NCBI GenBank assembly: GCA_963667605.2
Contig: CAXXUZ010000003.1
Coordinates: 1,116,001-1,180,000, forward strand
Length of the DNA: 64,000 bases
Origin: JADLGL01 sp963667605
GTDB lineage: Bacteria; Pseudomonadota; Alphaproteobacteria; Rhizobiales; Kaistiaceae
Direction of reading: 5' to 3'
Position numbers and translations under genes: made by a program. Positions 1-9,624 of this stretch are shown here, one piece after another. The number at the start of each line of letters is the position of its first letter. The first letter of the stretch is position 1. The notes below the pieces were generated by a model. The model was not told the DNA's origin. It did not search any database and saw only the letters and a program-made list of their open reading frames with translations.

Positions 1-1
1 C

Positions 2-922
2 ATCCTCGAATGGCGACAGGTTTCGAAGCTGAAATCGACCTACACCGACGCGCTGCCCGGCTACATCAATGCCGAAACCGGCCGCGTCCACACGTCCTAC
101 GCCTTGGCGGCGACACCGACGGCGCGACTGTCATCCTCCGACCCCAATTTGCAGAACATTCCGATCCGCACCGAACTCGGCCGGAAAATCCGTACCGCCT
201 TTGTCGCTGAGCCCGGCAACCGACTGATCTCGGCCGACTACAGCCAGATCGAGCTTCGCGTGCTTGCCCATACCGCCGATATCCCGCGGCTGCGGCAAGC
301 CTTCGCCGATGGCCTCGACATTCACGCCATGACCGCCTCGGAAATGTTCGGCGTGCCGGTCGAGGGCATGGACCCGTCGATCCGCCGCCGCGCCAAGGCG
401 ATCAATTTCGGCATTATCTACGGCATCTCGGCCTTCGGCCTTGCCAACCAGCTGTCGATCCCTCGCGGTGAGGCCAAGGAATATATTGAGCGCTATTTCG
501 AGCGTTTCCCCGGGATCAAGGACTACATGGAGGCGACCAAGGCGTTCTGCCGCGAACATGGCTTCGTCAACACCGTTTTCGGCCGGAAATGCCATTATCC
601 GCTGATCCAGTCGAAGAACCCTGCCGAGCGCGCCTTCAATGAGCGCGCTGCGATCAACGCCACCATCCAGGGCTCGGCCGCCGACATCATCCGCCGGGCG
701 ATGATCCGGATGCCAAATGCGCTGGCCGATGCCGGGCTCAATGTCCGGATGCCGTTGCAGGTCCATGACGAGCTGGTGTTCGAGGCGCCGGAAGCCGAAG
801 CCGATCGGGCGATCCCGATTATTGTGGGCGTGATGGAGCACTCACCAGAGCCGGCGATGCAGCTATCGGTTCGGCTTCAGGTCGATGCTCGCTCGGGCGA
901 CAATTGGGACGCCGCTCATTAG
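2..922 (+). CDS. polA: DNA polymerase I, C-terminal part (5' end outside window)
   Basis: This is the polymerase domain of family A DNA polymerase I, which fills gaps during repair and Okazaki-fragment processing. The open frame enters from the left edge, so the 5'-nuclease and most of the fold are missing from view. Visible landmarks are the motif A region ISADYSQIELRVLAH with the catalytic Asp, the O-helix RRRAKAINFGIIYG with the Arg/Lys/Tyr that contact the incoming dNTP, and motif C QVHDELVFE with the second catalytic Asp-Glu. The stop overlaps the convergent neighbouring gene by four bases. No defect is visible in the part present. Confidence 0.97.
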   Translation: MLEWRQVSKLKSTYTDALPGYINAETGRVHTSYALAATPTARLSSSDPNLQNIPIRTELGRKIRTAFVAEPGNRLISADYSQIELRVLAHTADIPRLRQAFADGLDIHAMTASEMFGVPVEGMDPSIRRRAKAINFGIIYGISAFGLANQLSIPRGEAKEYIERYFERFPGIKDYMEATKAFCREHGFVNTVFGRKCHYPLIQSKNPAERAFNERAAINATIQGSAADIIRRAMIRMPNALADAGLNVRMPLQVHDELVFEAPEAEADRAIPIIVGVMEHSPEPAMQLSVRLQVDARSGDNWDAAH

Positions 923-1470
923 CGCCGCCACACAGTCACGCTCAAACCAACGCTCGCATCGAGAATCTCGATCTCGCCCGGCTCAAGCCCCGCCCCATCG
1001 AGCACCGCCTCGGCCGACAAGCCCTCATCATAGCTGCTGAGCACTGGGATGCCGCCGGGCAGCAACACCATGGGCAGCCGGCTGAGATGAAAGGCGTCGA
1101 ACCCGACTCCAAGAAAATAGTCGAACACTTCCCGCCCGCCGGGGATCGCGACCAAGCCACCGCCCGGGGCGGCCATGGCTAGCGCGTCGTCAAGCGGCAC
1201 GTCAGCCGGGTTCCACCAAGTGCCATCTTCCCGCCGTTCCAATCGCTCGATCTGTCGCGACATCACCAGTCGGTTGCGGCCCTCGGGATTCGGCGTTGCT
1301 TCATGTGAGCGCCGCCCGATGACTATGATTGCAGCTTGATCGAGCGCCGCCTGGAATCGCGCCCAATCCGCCGGATGGCCGAGCACAGCCGGTTTAGTGC
1401 CTTCGGCATCGGCGATCTTGTCGTCGGCTGAGACGATCGCGTAGCCCTCGAATTGGTACAATTGAGCCAC
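919..1470 (-). CDS. Dihydrofolate reductase-like / RibD C-terminal-type protein
   Basis: A 183-residue protein with the layout of the DHFR/RibD-C reductase fold: an N-terminal strand (EGYAIVSADDKIAD), a central segment AAIIVIGRRSHEATPN where a thymidylate-pathway DHFR would bind NADPH, and a glycine-rich GGLVAIPGGREVFDYF segment matching the second nucleotide-binding loop of this fold. It is more divergent than a housekeeping FolA and lacks the classical folate-site signature, so the substrate cannot be assigned. It is tail-to-tail with polA, overlapping by four bases. A bifunctional-deaminase-reductase relative is the main alternative. Confidence 0.6.
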   Translation of the reverse strand: MAQLYQFEGYAIVSADDKIADAEGTKPAVLGHPADWARFQAALDQAAIIVIGRRSHEATPNPEGRNRLVMSRQIERLERREDGTWWNPADVPLDDALAMAAPGGGLVAIPGGREVFDYFLGVGFDAFHLSRLPMVLLPGGIPVLSSYDEGLSAEAVLDGAGLEPGEIEILDASVGLSVTVWRR

Positions 1471-1646
1471 CGGCTCCCCCGCTCATCTCAGTGTCGAGAA
1501 GGATTCGCCGACTTCGTAGCGCGACGACCTCTACAATCGAAAGGCGGTACAAGGGAAGCTGCGCTTGAGAGCGACCCTGCGCCGCCGGTCGCACAGCCAA
1601 CTTCTGTTAACATTCGTTAGGAAAACATCGCCGATGGCGGTCGGAA

Positions 1647-1661
1647 TTAACTTCTTGTTTA
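1647..1661 (+). promoter_or_regulatory. Possible CtrA binding site upstream of the PodJ-like gene
   Basis: The sequence reads TTAA-N7-TTTA, one mismatch from the alphaproteobacterial CtrA consensus TTAA-N7-TTAA; the second half continues as TTTACCAT, one mismatch from the TTAACCAT form. It lies about 100 bases before the start of a polarity-type gene. A further TTAAC half-site is at about 1608-1612. The rest of the 290-base gap from 1471 to 1760 shows no gene. The match is by eye only. Confidence 0.35.
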
Positions 1662-1760
1662 CCATAAACGCCAAATCCTCCCCAAAGAATCATCAACGCG
1701 CCGACGATCGAATGGCGCGATCTCGATACGCGGACTCTTCGACGAGCCGATGGGGTGGGC

Positions 1761-4700
1761 ATGAATTCTGGCGAAACCCTGCCAAGGGCCGAAACCGAAG
1801 ACGCGGAACTGGGCGAAGCCTTGCATCAGCGGCTGTCCCAGCTTGCCGCCCGCCTTGAGCGGCTGACAGGCGGACGCGATGTCAGCGCCCATGAAGCCGG
1901 CGAATCATTGTCCGACGCACGGCGGGCCTCGGATGTAGTAGCGCGGGACGCCGAGCAACGACATCGACCGGAGCCGCCAGCTCTTTCCGATCGATATAGC
2001 AGTCCAGCCGAGCGAGCTGTGTCGACGCCGAGCTACGGCTCAAGGCAAGATCCACAAAGCGTCGCCCAGATCGCTAAAGCGCTCCGCGATTTAGATGCCA
2101 GACCACCGATCCCAGCCCGCAAGCTCGAGCCAATCGCAGAGCCGCAATCGGATCATAGGGCAGCGGAACAACGCCTGCGCGCTGTTCGCGAGCGTATCGA
2201 TGCGCTTAAGGCCCGGCACGCGGGACCGCCTGTCGGCGAGGCGGAAGCCGAGCTCGAGGAACCAAAGTCGAGGCGCCGCGGCCCGGATTTGAAATCAACG
2301 CAGAGTGTCGAGGCGGGGACCGCATTGCCGCCGGCAGATGAGCCCAAGCACGGGCCAAATAGGGTCGACTTCAATGCCGCCATTGCTGAAATTGCAGCTC
2401 GCCAGCGGATGATTGATGAATCGGCTGCCGCGGATCGGGTGGCTCCGGCCGACCCGGCCGCGCGGCCAACGGGTCGGACCCGCTTGGAGACCCCCGTTGG
2501 GTTTGGCGAAGAAGAACTAGCCAAGACCCTCACCAATTTGCGGCAGGGGGTGGATGACCTTTCGCGCTCGCTCGCTGACGACAGGCAGCAGGATCGGGTC
2601 GCGCCATTGTCCTCGCAGGAGCAATCCGCCGCCGCCAGCGGCGGAACGAAAGATCTAGCGCCGTTAAGCGCGCAGGCGGATCAGCCCACCGCTCCGGTCC
2701 GCTCGCCGGCAACCGGGATAAACGAGATCGCCCAACAGATTCTCCACCGCATGCCGTCGAGCGAGCGCTTCGACACGCTGTCGGCCGAGATCGATAGGCT
2801 GTCGGAGCGTATCGCCGCCGCCGATCATGGTAACGAACTGGAAAATATCGCGCAGAGACTGTCCTCTCTCGAGCAGAAGTTGGTCACGGCGGTCGAAACA
2901 GCAACCGTCGAGGCTCAGACGAAGCAAAGCTTTGCAGCCGAGATGGACAGGGTCAGGGAGGCGATCGAAGGCCTCCATCGCATGCTCCATAATAATAGTA
3001 GCCCGGCGCTAATGCGGCTCGAGGAGCGACTCAGCCAAATCTCCGATCGGCTCGAATCTACGTTGGAGGCCGCGCCTTGCGCCGACATGGTTTCCGACCT
3101 GTTCCGCCGCCTGGAGCTGATTGCGGCGCGGGGTGAAATCGCCCCCGCCGCGCTGGAATCGTTGGCCTCCGAGATTGCTGGATTGAGGGAGCGCGAGCGC
3201 ACCGAATTGGCCAGCATTGACACCCACGTCCAAGCCAAGGCCCAGCGTCTCGACGACGCTATCAACGCACAATCTCACGGCGGCGTCGCCAGCGAGGATC
3301 TCGAGGCACGGATCGCCTCCCTGTCGCGCCGACTCGATGAACTTGCCGAGGCTGGCCCGACGATTGACAGCCGTGAACAGGTTCGGACCGTCGAGGAGCA
3401 GATTGCCTTTCTCTCCAACCGGCTGGACCAACTCGATGCCGGCGATTCCAGCTCGGAAGGACTGGTACGGATGGAGGAGCAGGTCCTATCGCTTATGCAG
3501 CGGCTCCAACTGCTGTCGACCGACCACGACACGCTGCGTACGGTCCAGGACAGCATGGCCCGGCTGGAGGCCATTGTCCTCGATTCCGAGGTTCAATCCT
3601 CCGACACCATCCATACCGCCGCGCGCGCGGCGGTAAGTGAGCTCTCGGCCGTCGCCGGCTCACAGGATTCAGCGGTTATCGAGGCGCTCAAAAGCGACCT
3701 CCGCGAGCTTCAGGAGGCTGCGCGCAGCAGTGGCGCGGAGACCAGCGATACGCTTGATCATGTTCATCAGACTTTGGATCGCGTCGTCAATCGGCTGGCC
3801 GGTCTCGAAGGTGAAGTTCGCGATCGTACCGGCGGCAAGACGGAATCTTCCGAGCCGACCCCGGATCGGTCACCCGCTGGCGAACCTGCGGAAATGCCCG
3901 CGGGACCGGCCCAGACGCCGGCATCTGCCGATCGACCGCTTGCTCCCGGATCGCAGCGACCCGAGGCGATCCCTGGGGCACTGACCGACCGTGATCGGCG
4001 GGCCGACTTTATCGCCGCGGCTCGTCGCGCAGCGCAGGCGGCCGCGGCCGAGCACGGTGCGACGAAGCGTTTATCGGCCCTTCCTTTGACGGAGGAGCCA
4101 TTGGGGAACGGGCCGTTGGCACGGCTTGGCCGCGTCATCGCCGACCGCCGCCGCCCGCTTATGATCGCGGCCATCGCCGTCGTTCTCGCCATAGCCGCGA
4201 TCCAGATAGTTCGACCCATTGGCGGGTCCGACCCCGCTGACACCGGCCCCGCGACGGTGACCGACCGAGTCGATGATGCGGCCGCCGCCGGCGCCCAAGC
4301 CGATCAACGGCCAGCGGCTCTTGCTGTCGGCAACGACGCCAACAATGCCGGCGTTGGCGATCCGGCCGCCGCCGGTGCGTCGCCCGGCGCGGCTGCTTTC
4401 ATCCCGCCCAATGGTGTTGTCTCGCCGATGGCCGAGCCGGCCGGTAACGCTGCCGCAATTGCTGAACCGGCCCCTCCGGCAGCAGCTGCGAGCATGTATC
4501 CGATGCCCGATGAAGCCATCGGTTCGGTCAGGCTTCGCGTCGCTGCAGCCTCCGGCGATCCGGCGGCGCTTTACGAGGTCGGCGCCCGCTTTGCCGATGG
4601 CCGCGCTGTCGACCGAGACCTGACGGAAGCAGCGCTATGGCTGGAGCGCGCTGCCGAAGCCGGTCTGGCGGTGGCGCAGCATCGCACGGCGACGCTCTAT

Positions 4701-5348
4701 GAGGCTGGTCTGGGTGTCCCGGAAGATCGCGCCATCGCCTATGATTGGTATTTGGCAGCGGCCGAGCAGGGCAATGTCCCGGCGATGCACAATCTCGGCG
4801 TCATGATGAGCCAAGGCATTGATGGCGCATCCGATTTCACTAATGCCATCGAATGGTTCACCGCTGCTGCTGAGTACGGCATTCGCGATAGCCAATACAA
4901 TCTCGGCGTCATCTACGCCCGCGGCATCGATCAGGACCTGGCCGCTTCATATCAATGGTTTGCGTTGGCCGCCGCACAGGGCGACATCGACGCTGCTGCC
5001 CGACGGGACGACATCGCCGCTGAGTTGACGCCGGATCAACTCGCGGCGACGCGAGCCGCAGTCTCCGCTTGGACCGTAAAGGGGGCGTCGGCGTCCGCCA
5101 ATACGGTCGAGGAGCCCGAAGGCGGCTGGGACGCGCTTGACGAAAGAGTCAGCACTGAAGATCGGCTGCAGCTGGTTCGTACCATTCAGGCCTTGCTCGC
5201 CGAGCGCGGTTTTGATCCGGGGCCGGCCGACGGCATCGCGGGGCCGATGACCATCGATGCCGTGCGGGCGTTCCAGGCCACGATCGGGCTCGAGCCGACC
5301 GGCAACGTCGACGAGACGCTGTTGGAGGTATTGGATCAGGCGGCCTAG
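1761..5348 (+). CDS. Large coiled-coil, Sel1-repeat and peptidoglycan-binding membrane protein (PodJ-like)
   Basis: A protein of about 1195 residues. The N-terminal two thirds is charged, glutamate/arginine-rich and rich in leucine-spaced coiled-coil segments. One hydrophobic span lies near residue 797-815 (LMIAAIAVVLAIAAIQIV). It is followed by an alanine/proline-rich linker, then Sel1/TPR-like repeats at roughly residues 930-1085 (e.g. DPAALYEVGARFADG, NVPAMHNLGVMMSQG). A C-terminal PG_binding_1 domain covers about residues 1133-1194 (FDPGPADGIAGPMTIDAV). This order (cytoplasmic coiled coil, one membrane pass, periplasmic Sel1 and peptidoglycan-binding domain) is that of PodJ-type polar organisers in Alphaproteobacteria. 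ATG at 1761 is chosen; a GTG lies two codons earlier. A possible CtrA site upstream fits a cell-cycle role, which is inference. Confidence 0.75.
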   Translation: MNSGETLPRAETEDAELGEALHQRLSQLAARLERLTGGRDVSAHEAGESLSDARRASDVVARDAEQRHRPEPPALSDRYSSPAERAVSTPSYGSRQDPQSVAQIAKALRDLDARPPIPARKLEPIAEPQSDHRAAEQRLRAVRERIDALKARHAGPPVGEAEAELEEPKSRRRGPDLKSTQSVEAGTALPPADEPKHGPNRVDFNAAIAEIAARQRMIDESAAADRVAPADPAARPTGRTRLETPVGFGEEELAKTLTNLRQGVDDLSRSLADDRQQDRVAPLSSQEQSAAASGGTKDLAPLSAQADQPTAPVRSPATGINEIAQQILHRMPSSERFDTLSAEIDRLSERIAAADHGNELENIAQRLSSLEQKLVTAVETATVEAQTKQSFAAEMDRVREAIEGLHRMLHNNSSPALMRLEERLSQISDRLESTLEAAPCADMVSDLFRRLELIAARGEIAPAALESLASEIAGLRERERTELASIDTHVQAKAQRLDDAINAQSHGGVASEDLEARIASLSRRLDELAEAGPTIDSREQVRTVEEQIAFLSNRLDQLDAGDSSSEGLVRMEEQVLSLMQRLQLLSTDHDTLRTVQDSMARLEAIVLDSEVQSSDTIHTAARAAVSELSAVAGSQDSAVIEALKSDLRELQEAARSSGAETSDTLDHVHQTLDRVVNRLAGLEGEVRDRTGGKTESSEPTPDRSPAGEPAEMPAGPAQTPASADRPLAPGSQRPEAIPGALTDRDRRADFIAAARRAAQAAAAEHGATKRLSALPLTEEPLGNGPLARLGRVIADRRRPLMIAAIAVVLAIAAIQIVRPIGGSDPADTGPATVTDRVDDAAAAGAQADQRPAALAVGNDANNAGVGDPAAAGASPGAAAFIPPNGVVSPMAEPAGNAAAIAEPAPPAAAASMYPMPDEAIGSVRLRVAAASGDPAALYEVGARFADGRAVDRDLTEAALWLERAAEAGLAVAQHRTATLYEAGLGVPEDRAIAYDWYLAAAEQGNVPAMHNLGVMMSQGIDGASDFTNAIEWFTAAAEYGIRDSQYNLGVIYARGIDQDLAASYQWFALAAAQGDIDAAARRDDIAAELTPDQLAATRAAVSAWTVKGASASANTVEEPEGGWDALDERVSTEDRLQLVRTIQALLAERGFDPGPADGIAGPMTIDAVRAFQATIGLEPTGNVDETLLEVLDQAA

Positions 5349-5471
5349 CCGCTACTGCTGGCGCGCTTCCCTGCATTGACACGTCTTTGAGGCAAGCGCT
5401 CTATCGATCAAGGCCTCGGCCCGCTGACCGGCCGCTTGTGAAAATCCTGTCGATCCTGCGGTTGCGCCGCG

Positions 5472-6391
5472 CAGCTCTATCTCCCCATCGCTGAAATCCC
5501 AGTCAATGTCCTGCTGATCATTGGCATTGGTGCCGCTATCGGTTTTGTGTCGGGTTTGCTGGGCGTCGGGGGCGGATTTCTGCTGACTCCGCTACTCATA
5601 TTCTCAGGGATCCCGACGGCGGTCGCGGTCGGTACTGCAGCAGCACAAATTGTGGCTTCGTCATCGTCAGCGGCGCTCGCATTTTGGCGGAGGAGTTCGG
5701 TCGACCTCAGACTGGCAGGCGTGCTCCTTGCCGGCGGGGCTATCGGCTCGGCGATCGGGGTACAGCTGTTCCGCCTCCTCCGTGATTCTGGTTAGCTCGA
5801 CCTTTTCATCGCCGTCTCCTACGCGGCGCTCCTCGGCCTTGTCGGGGGCGCGATGTTGGTGGAATCGGTTCGCACCATCGTCGCGGCCAGACGCGGACGC
5901 CCAATGCCGATCCGGGACGAAGCCCGCCAGACGTGGATGCGGCGGCTACCGCTGAGAATGCGGTTTCGTGTCTCGCGGCTTCATGTCAGCATCATTCCCT
6001 TGGTCACGCTTGGTGCCGGTGTCGGCCTTCTCGGAGCCCTTCTCGGCGCTGGCGGCGGGCTTTTTGGTGGTTCCGGCGCTGATATAATTTCTTCCGAGTG
6101 CCGACCAATATCGCGATCGGCACCTCATTGGTGCAGATTGTCGGCGTGATGGCGGTGAAGACCTTTCTCCACGTCGTGACCAATCACAGCGTCGATGCAA
6201 TCCTCGCCATTTTGTTGATGGAAGGCGGGGCGATCGGCGCCCAGTTCGGTGCTCGCTCCGCCTTGGTCCTTCGCGGCGAAACCTTGCGTGCGATGCTAGC
6301 TGTGCTGGTGCTGGCGGTTGGCGCCCGGTTCCTGGTTGATCTGGTCACAGCGCCGCCCGAGCCTTATTCGATCAGCGAGACGGTGGCATGA
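5472..6391 (+). pseudogene. TSUP/TauE-SafE family membrane transporter, degraded
   Basis: A sulfite-exporter (TSUP) family membrane protein, recognisable from the QLYLPIAE start region, GLLGVGGGFLLTPLLIF, a second glycine-rich repeat near 6050 and FLHVVTNHSVDAILAIL. The gene is broken in several ways. The codon where family members have the ATG before QLYLP is GCG. An in-frame TAG at 5793-5795 replaces the expected Gln in SG-Q-LDL. Near 6065-6095 the family sequence is split over three reading frames (FLVVPALI in one, RVPTNIAIGTS in another). At least three lesions argue for a genuine pseudogene unless the local sequence is poor. It overlaps the next broken gene by four bases, as in an operon. 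Confidence 0.8.
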
Positions 6392-7108
6392 TCCGTCTCG
6401 CCGGTGTGACTGCACTGGCGATGATCGGGGCGACAACCACCGGCTTGGCCGAGACGTTGATCGTCAGCCTATCGACCGACCAGGTAGCCATCGCCTCCAA
6501 TTTCACCGGCGCCGGCCGAAGATGGTGCCGATCCGGTCGATTTGATTGTTCTCCTCCGCGGCCCGATCGAATCGGTGACGACAAGGCGGAAAGACCGCCT
6601 GCTCGGTCTGTGGGTCAACCGAGCCCAAGCGACGTTCGCCGATGTGCCCGCCTTCTACGCGCTGCACGCCATCGCGCCGCTTGCTCAACTCGCCGAACCC
6701 CGGATGCTTGCTGGGCTTGGATTGGGGCTTTCGACCATAATCGCCGTTACCGAAGTAGACACCGCTGAGCGCCGGGATTTTGCAACGGCGCTCGTTCGTT
6801 TGCGCCGGGATCAGGGACACTATTACGAACGCTTCGATCAGATCGGGCGGCCGAGCACCACCGTCTTTCGAACGTCCTTCGATCTACCGGCCAATGTTCC
6901 AATCGGTGATTATATGGTTCAAGTCTATCTCTTTCGCTCCGGCGAACTGGCCGCCTTCGCCAGCCTGCCTATGGAGATCATCAAGACCGGGGGTGAGCAG
7001 CTCATTTTTGACGCGTCACGCGACAGCCCCTGGCTCTACGGACTCGTAATTATCCTGGTCGCTGTCGCCGCGGGCTGGCTCGGCGGCGTGGTCTTCCGGC
7101 GCGATTGA
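6388..7108 (+). pseudogene. TIGR02186-family membrane protein, frameshifted with internal deletion
   Basis: The 5' frame encodes a signal peptide and the start of the mature protein (LIVSLSTDQVAIASNFTGA). The rest, from AEDGADPVDLIVLLRGP through a C-terminal membrane anchor (WLYGLVIILVAVAAGWLGG), is in another frame entered near 6512-6525. Family members usually have several residues between FTGA and the acidic loop that are absent here, so a short out-of-frame deletion is likely. This family typically sits beside a TSUP transporter, as it does here, and both partners are broken. A periplasmic domain tethered by one C-terminal helix is the expected topology; the function of the family is not known to me. 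Confidence 0.75.
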
Positions 7109-7111
7109 CCA

Positions 7112-7612
7112 ATGACCGCGAAGGCAAAGACAAAGGACGACGGGAGCAAGGCAAGCCAAAGCGACAATGGCATGGCGCCGCTGCCGGCCGCCATTCTGGC
7201 CTATGGATCGCTGGCGCCGCTTGCGGCGGCATTGATCTTGATCTTGACCGATGGGCTGGACGTTGTGGAGGCCGCCGATGCCGTCGCCGGCCTTGTTGCC
7301 TACGCAGCTTTGCTGCTGTCGTTTCTCGCCGGCGCCCGGTTCGGCAGTGCGCTCCGCGTCACGGGAGCCCCGATGGCGGTGCTTATTACCGCCGTGCCAA
7401 TCGCCGCAGCGATGGCGTCAATGCTTATCCCGAGCAAAGCAGCCGTCGCGTTGCTTGCGGCCGGCCTCGCCGCGCAGGGTGCTTGGGATGTTTGGGCCGC
7501 CGAACGGGCTCGGCTTCCCGACTGGTACGGCCGGCTTCGGCTGCGGGCTACCCCGATTGCGGTCCTGGTCTTGATCGTCGGATTTGTCGTGATCGACGGC
7601 GGTGCAAGCTAA
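7112..7612 (+). CDS. DUF3429 family integral membrane protein
   Basis: A 166-residue protein with a hydrophilic N-terminus of about 20 residues and then five to six hydrophobic helices (e.g. PAAILAYGSLAPLAAALILI, LVAYAALLLSFLAGARFG). The GAxFG and DWYGRLRL segments are typical of DUF3429 proteins. No catalytic motif is visible and the function is unknown. It starts three bases after the preceding pseudogene stop, so it was probably the third gene of that operon. Its last four bases overlap the convergent gcrA stop. Confidence 0.75.
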   Translation: MTAKAKTKDDGSKASQSDNGMAPLPAAILAYGSLAPLAAALILILTDGLDVVEAADAVAGLVAYAALLLSFLAGARFGSALRVTGAPMAVLITAVPIAAAMASMLIPSKAAVALLAAGLAAQGAWDVWAAERARLPDWYGRLRLRATPIAVLVLIVGFVVIDGGAS

Positions 7613-8100
7613 CCGCTTGTAGCCTGACGATCGCGACGACGCTCCATGTGAGGCTGATAAGAGACCCGTGAGTGATATTCGCAATAGGGCCCGGTCTCCC
7701 GGGGAGTGTGGCCGCAGAAGCAAAAATCTTCCTCGGTCGGGTCACCAATTGGCCAGCGGCAAGTCGTCTCGCTTAAGGTCAGAATGGTAGCCTTGAGCGG
7801 AATCGGCACGACGACATCTTCGATTACCGGCATCTGCCGCGGCTGCGGCGCGCGAAATAATTTCAGCGCCGTATTGCCGATCATTGACGGACGCGGCGCT
7901 CGCGGTGCCCTAGGGGCACGCGGACGGTGCAACCTTGGTCCACCTGCCGGCTTTGCCCGCCCCGACAACGACAATCGATGGACTTTACCTATCACAGCGT
8001 TTCGCGTGACACCGCCGAGTTCGGCTGCGACTTGGCTGGCGCTCAGCCCCTCTGCCCAGAGCCGCTTCAACATCTCCACGCGTTCGTCGGTCCAGCTCAT
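7609..8100 (-). CDS. gcrA: GcrA cell-cycle regulator
   Basis: A 163-residue GcrA protein, the alphaproteobacterial transcription factor that works with sigma-70 at promoters carrying CcrM-methylated GANTC sites. The N-terminus MSWTDERVEMLKRLWAEGLS followed by ASQVAAELGG and TRNAVIGKVHRLSL is the diagnostic helix-turn-helix domain. The middle is a basic Arg/Pro/Ala linker. The C-terminal RNA-polymerase-interacting part contains CRWPIGDPTEEDFCFCG and YCEYHSRVSYQP with conserved Cys/His residues. The start at 8100 was chosen because MSWTDERV is the invariant family start; the longer open frame to 8178 is not supported. The downstream neighbour is convergent. Confidence 0.95.
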   Translation of the reverse strand: MSWTDERVEMLKRLWAEGLSASQVAAELGGVTRNAVIGKVHRLSLSGRAKPAGGPRLHRPRAPRAPRAPRPSMIGNTALKLFRAPQPRQMPVIEDVVVPIPLKATILTLSETTCRWPIGDPTEEDFCFCGHTPRETGPYCEYHSRVSYQPHMERRRDRQATSG

Positions 8101-8420
8101 CACTTGCGTCCTTCGATTTCTCGACCGTCTCGAATCCATGCCCGTTCGCGGCCCGTTGCCGGGACACGGTCGACGCATTACTTGTGGTACGGAGTTTCCG
8201 CCGCTCGATATGTCGTATCTGACGGCTTCGAAGCTACTATATGCCGGGAGACACTGACAAGAGTCGGCGGCGTTATCCCCCGCATCGTGAATCGACTGCG
8301 GTGAATTACGGGGGCCAAGGTGAATTGACTCAGCGGCGGAACGCCATGCTAGGCTGCACCGATGGTGTCGCCTCTCGGCGGCACCTTTTGGTTTTGCGCC
8401 TCATTTGAGGAAAGCGTCAG
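8101..8420. promoter_or_regulatory. Divergent intergenic region between gcrA and argD
   Basis: This 320-base gap has no supported gene and must hold the promoters of both divergent genes. Two GANTC sequences (GAATC at 8289-8293 and GACTC at 8327-8331) lie on the argD side. GANTC is the CcrM methylation target read by GcrA, so regulation of either gene through these sites is possible but unproven. I see no clear terminator or riboswitch. Confidence 0.4.
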
Positions 8421-9614
8421 ATGTCTGGAACTGCAATCTTCGACACCTATGCCAGAGTGCCGCTTGTTGTTGACAATGGCGATGGTGTTTGGCTGACCGC
8501 CACCGACGGTAGGAAATATCTCGATTTCACCTGCGGGATAGCGGTCAACGCGCTCGGCCACGCGCACCCGGCCCTGGTTGTGGCGCTCCAGGCGCAGGCC
8601 GAGAAGCTCTGGCATACCTCGAACGCGTTCCGCATTCCGGGGCAAGAGCGCCTTGCCGAAAGGCTGGCCGACATCAGTTTCGCTGATGAGGCGTTCTTCA
8701 CCAATTCCGGCGCCGAGGCGGTTGAATGCGCGATCAAGACCGCGCGCCGTTATCACTTTGCCAATGGCCAAGCCGAACGTGGTCGGATTATCACCTTTTC
8801 GGGCGCCTTCCACGGCCGGACCCTGGCAACACTCGCCGCCGCGAAGAACCCCGCCCATTGCGAAGGCTTCGACCCTTTGCCGGATGGTTTCGATCAGGTC
8901 GAATTCGGGGACGTCAAAGCGGCGGGAAGGGCGATCGGTCCCCAGACCGGTGCCATCCTTGTCGAGCCAATCCAGGGCGAGGCCGGCGTGCGGTCGCTAT
9001 CGACGGCAGCTATGCGTGAGCTTCGGCGGCTCTGCGATGAGCACGGGCTGCTGTTTATTCTCGACGAGGTTCAGACCGGGATTGGCCGCACCGGGCGGAT
9101 GTTCGCCTATGAATGGTCCGGCGTGACGCCGGATATAATGGCGCTGGCCAAGGGGCTCGGTGGTGGCTTTCCTGTTGGCGCTTGCCTAGCGACCGTCGAA
9201 GCGGCCAAGGGCATGGTCGCCGGCGCTCATGGCTCGACCTTCGGCGGCAATCCGCTCGCCATGGCGGTCGGCAATGCCGTGCTCGATGTCATCCTAGCCG
9301 ATGGTTTTCTCGATCATGTCAGGCAGCTCGGCCTCTATCTCAAGCAAAAGCTGGCGAGCGTGGTCGGCGCCCATCAAGAGATTGTCGACGGCATTCGTGG
9401 CGAGGGCTTGCTTATCGGTCTGCACTGCCTGCCGCCGAACCGGGAAGTGTTGGCGTCACTGCGCGATGCCGGCCTGCTGGCAATCGCCGCCAGCGACAAT
9501 GTAATTCGCCTGCTGCCGCCGTTGATCGCCACCAATGCCGATGTCGATGAGGCGTCGGTGCGATTGGAGACGGGCCTGGCTGTTTTCGAGGCCAAAGCCT
9601 CGGCCACGGTTTGA
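8421..9614 (+). CDS. argD: Acetylornithine aminotransferase
   Basis: A 397-residue class III PLP aminotransferase. It converts N-acetylglutamate semialdehyde to acetylornithine in arginine biosynthesis and may also serve as succinyldiaminopimelate aminotransferase. Visible features are the N-terminal GDGVWLTATDGRKYLDF, the phosphate-binding TNSGAEAVECAIK, GAFHGRTLATLAA, the PLP-pyridine Asp in LFILDEVQTGIGRTG and the Schiff-base Lys in MALAKGLGGGFPVG. Length matches the family. It is followed after 10 bases by argF and then hslO with an overlap, so the three are probably co-transcribed. Confidence 0.95.
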   Translation: MSGTAIFDTYARVPLVVDNGDGVWLTATDGRKYLDFTCGIAVNALGHAHPALVVALQAQAEKLWHTSNAFRIPGQERLAERLADISFADEAFFTNSGAEAVECAIKTARRYHFANGQAERGRIITFSGAFHGRTLATLAAAKNPAHCEGFDPLPDGFDQVEFGDVKAAGRAIGPQTGAILVEPIQGEAGVRSLSTAAMRELRRLCDEHGLLFILDEVQTGIGRTGRMFAYEWSGVTPDIMALAKGLGGGFPVGACLATVEAAKGMVAGAHGSTFGGNPLAMAVGNAVLDVILADGFLDHVRQLGLYLKQKLASVVGAHQEIVDGIRGEGLLIGLHCLPPNREVLASLRDAGLLAIAASDNVIRLLPPLIATNADVDEASVRLETGLAVFEAKASATV

Positions 9615-9624
9615 TAGCAGTCCG

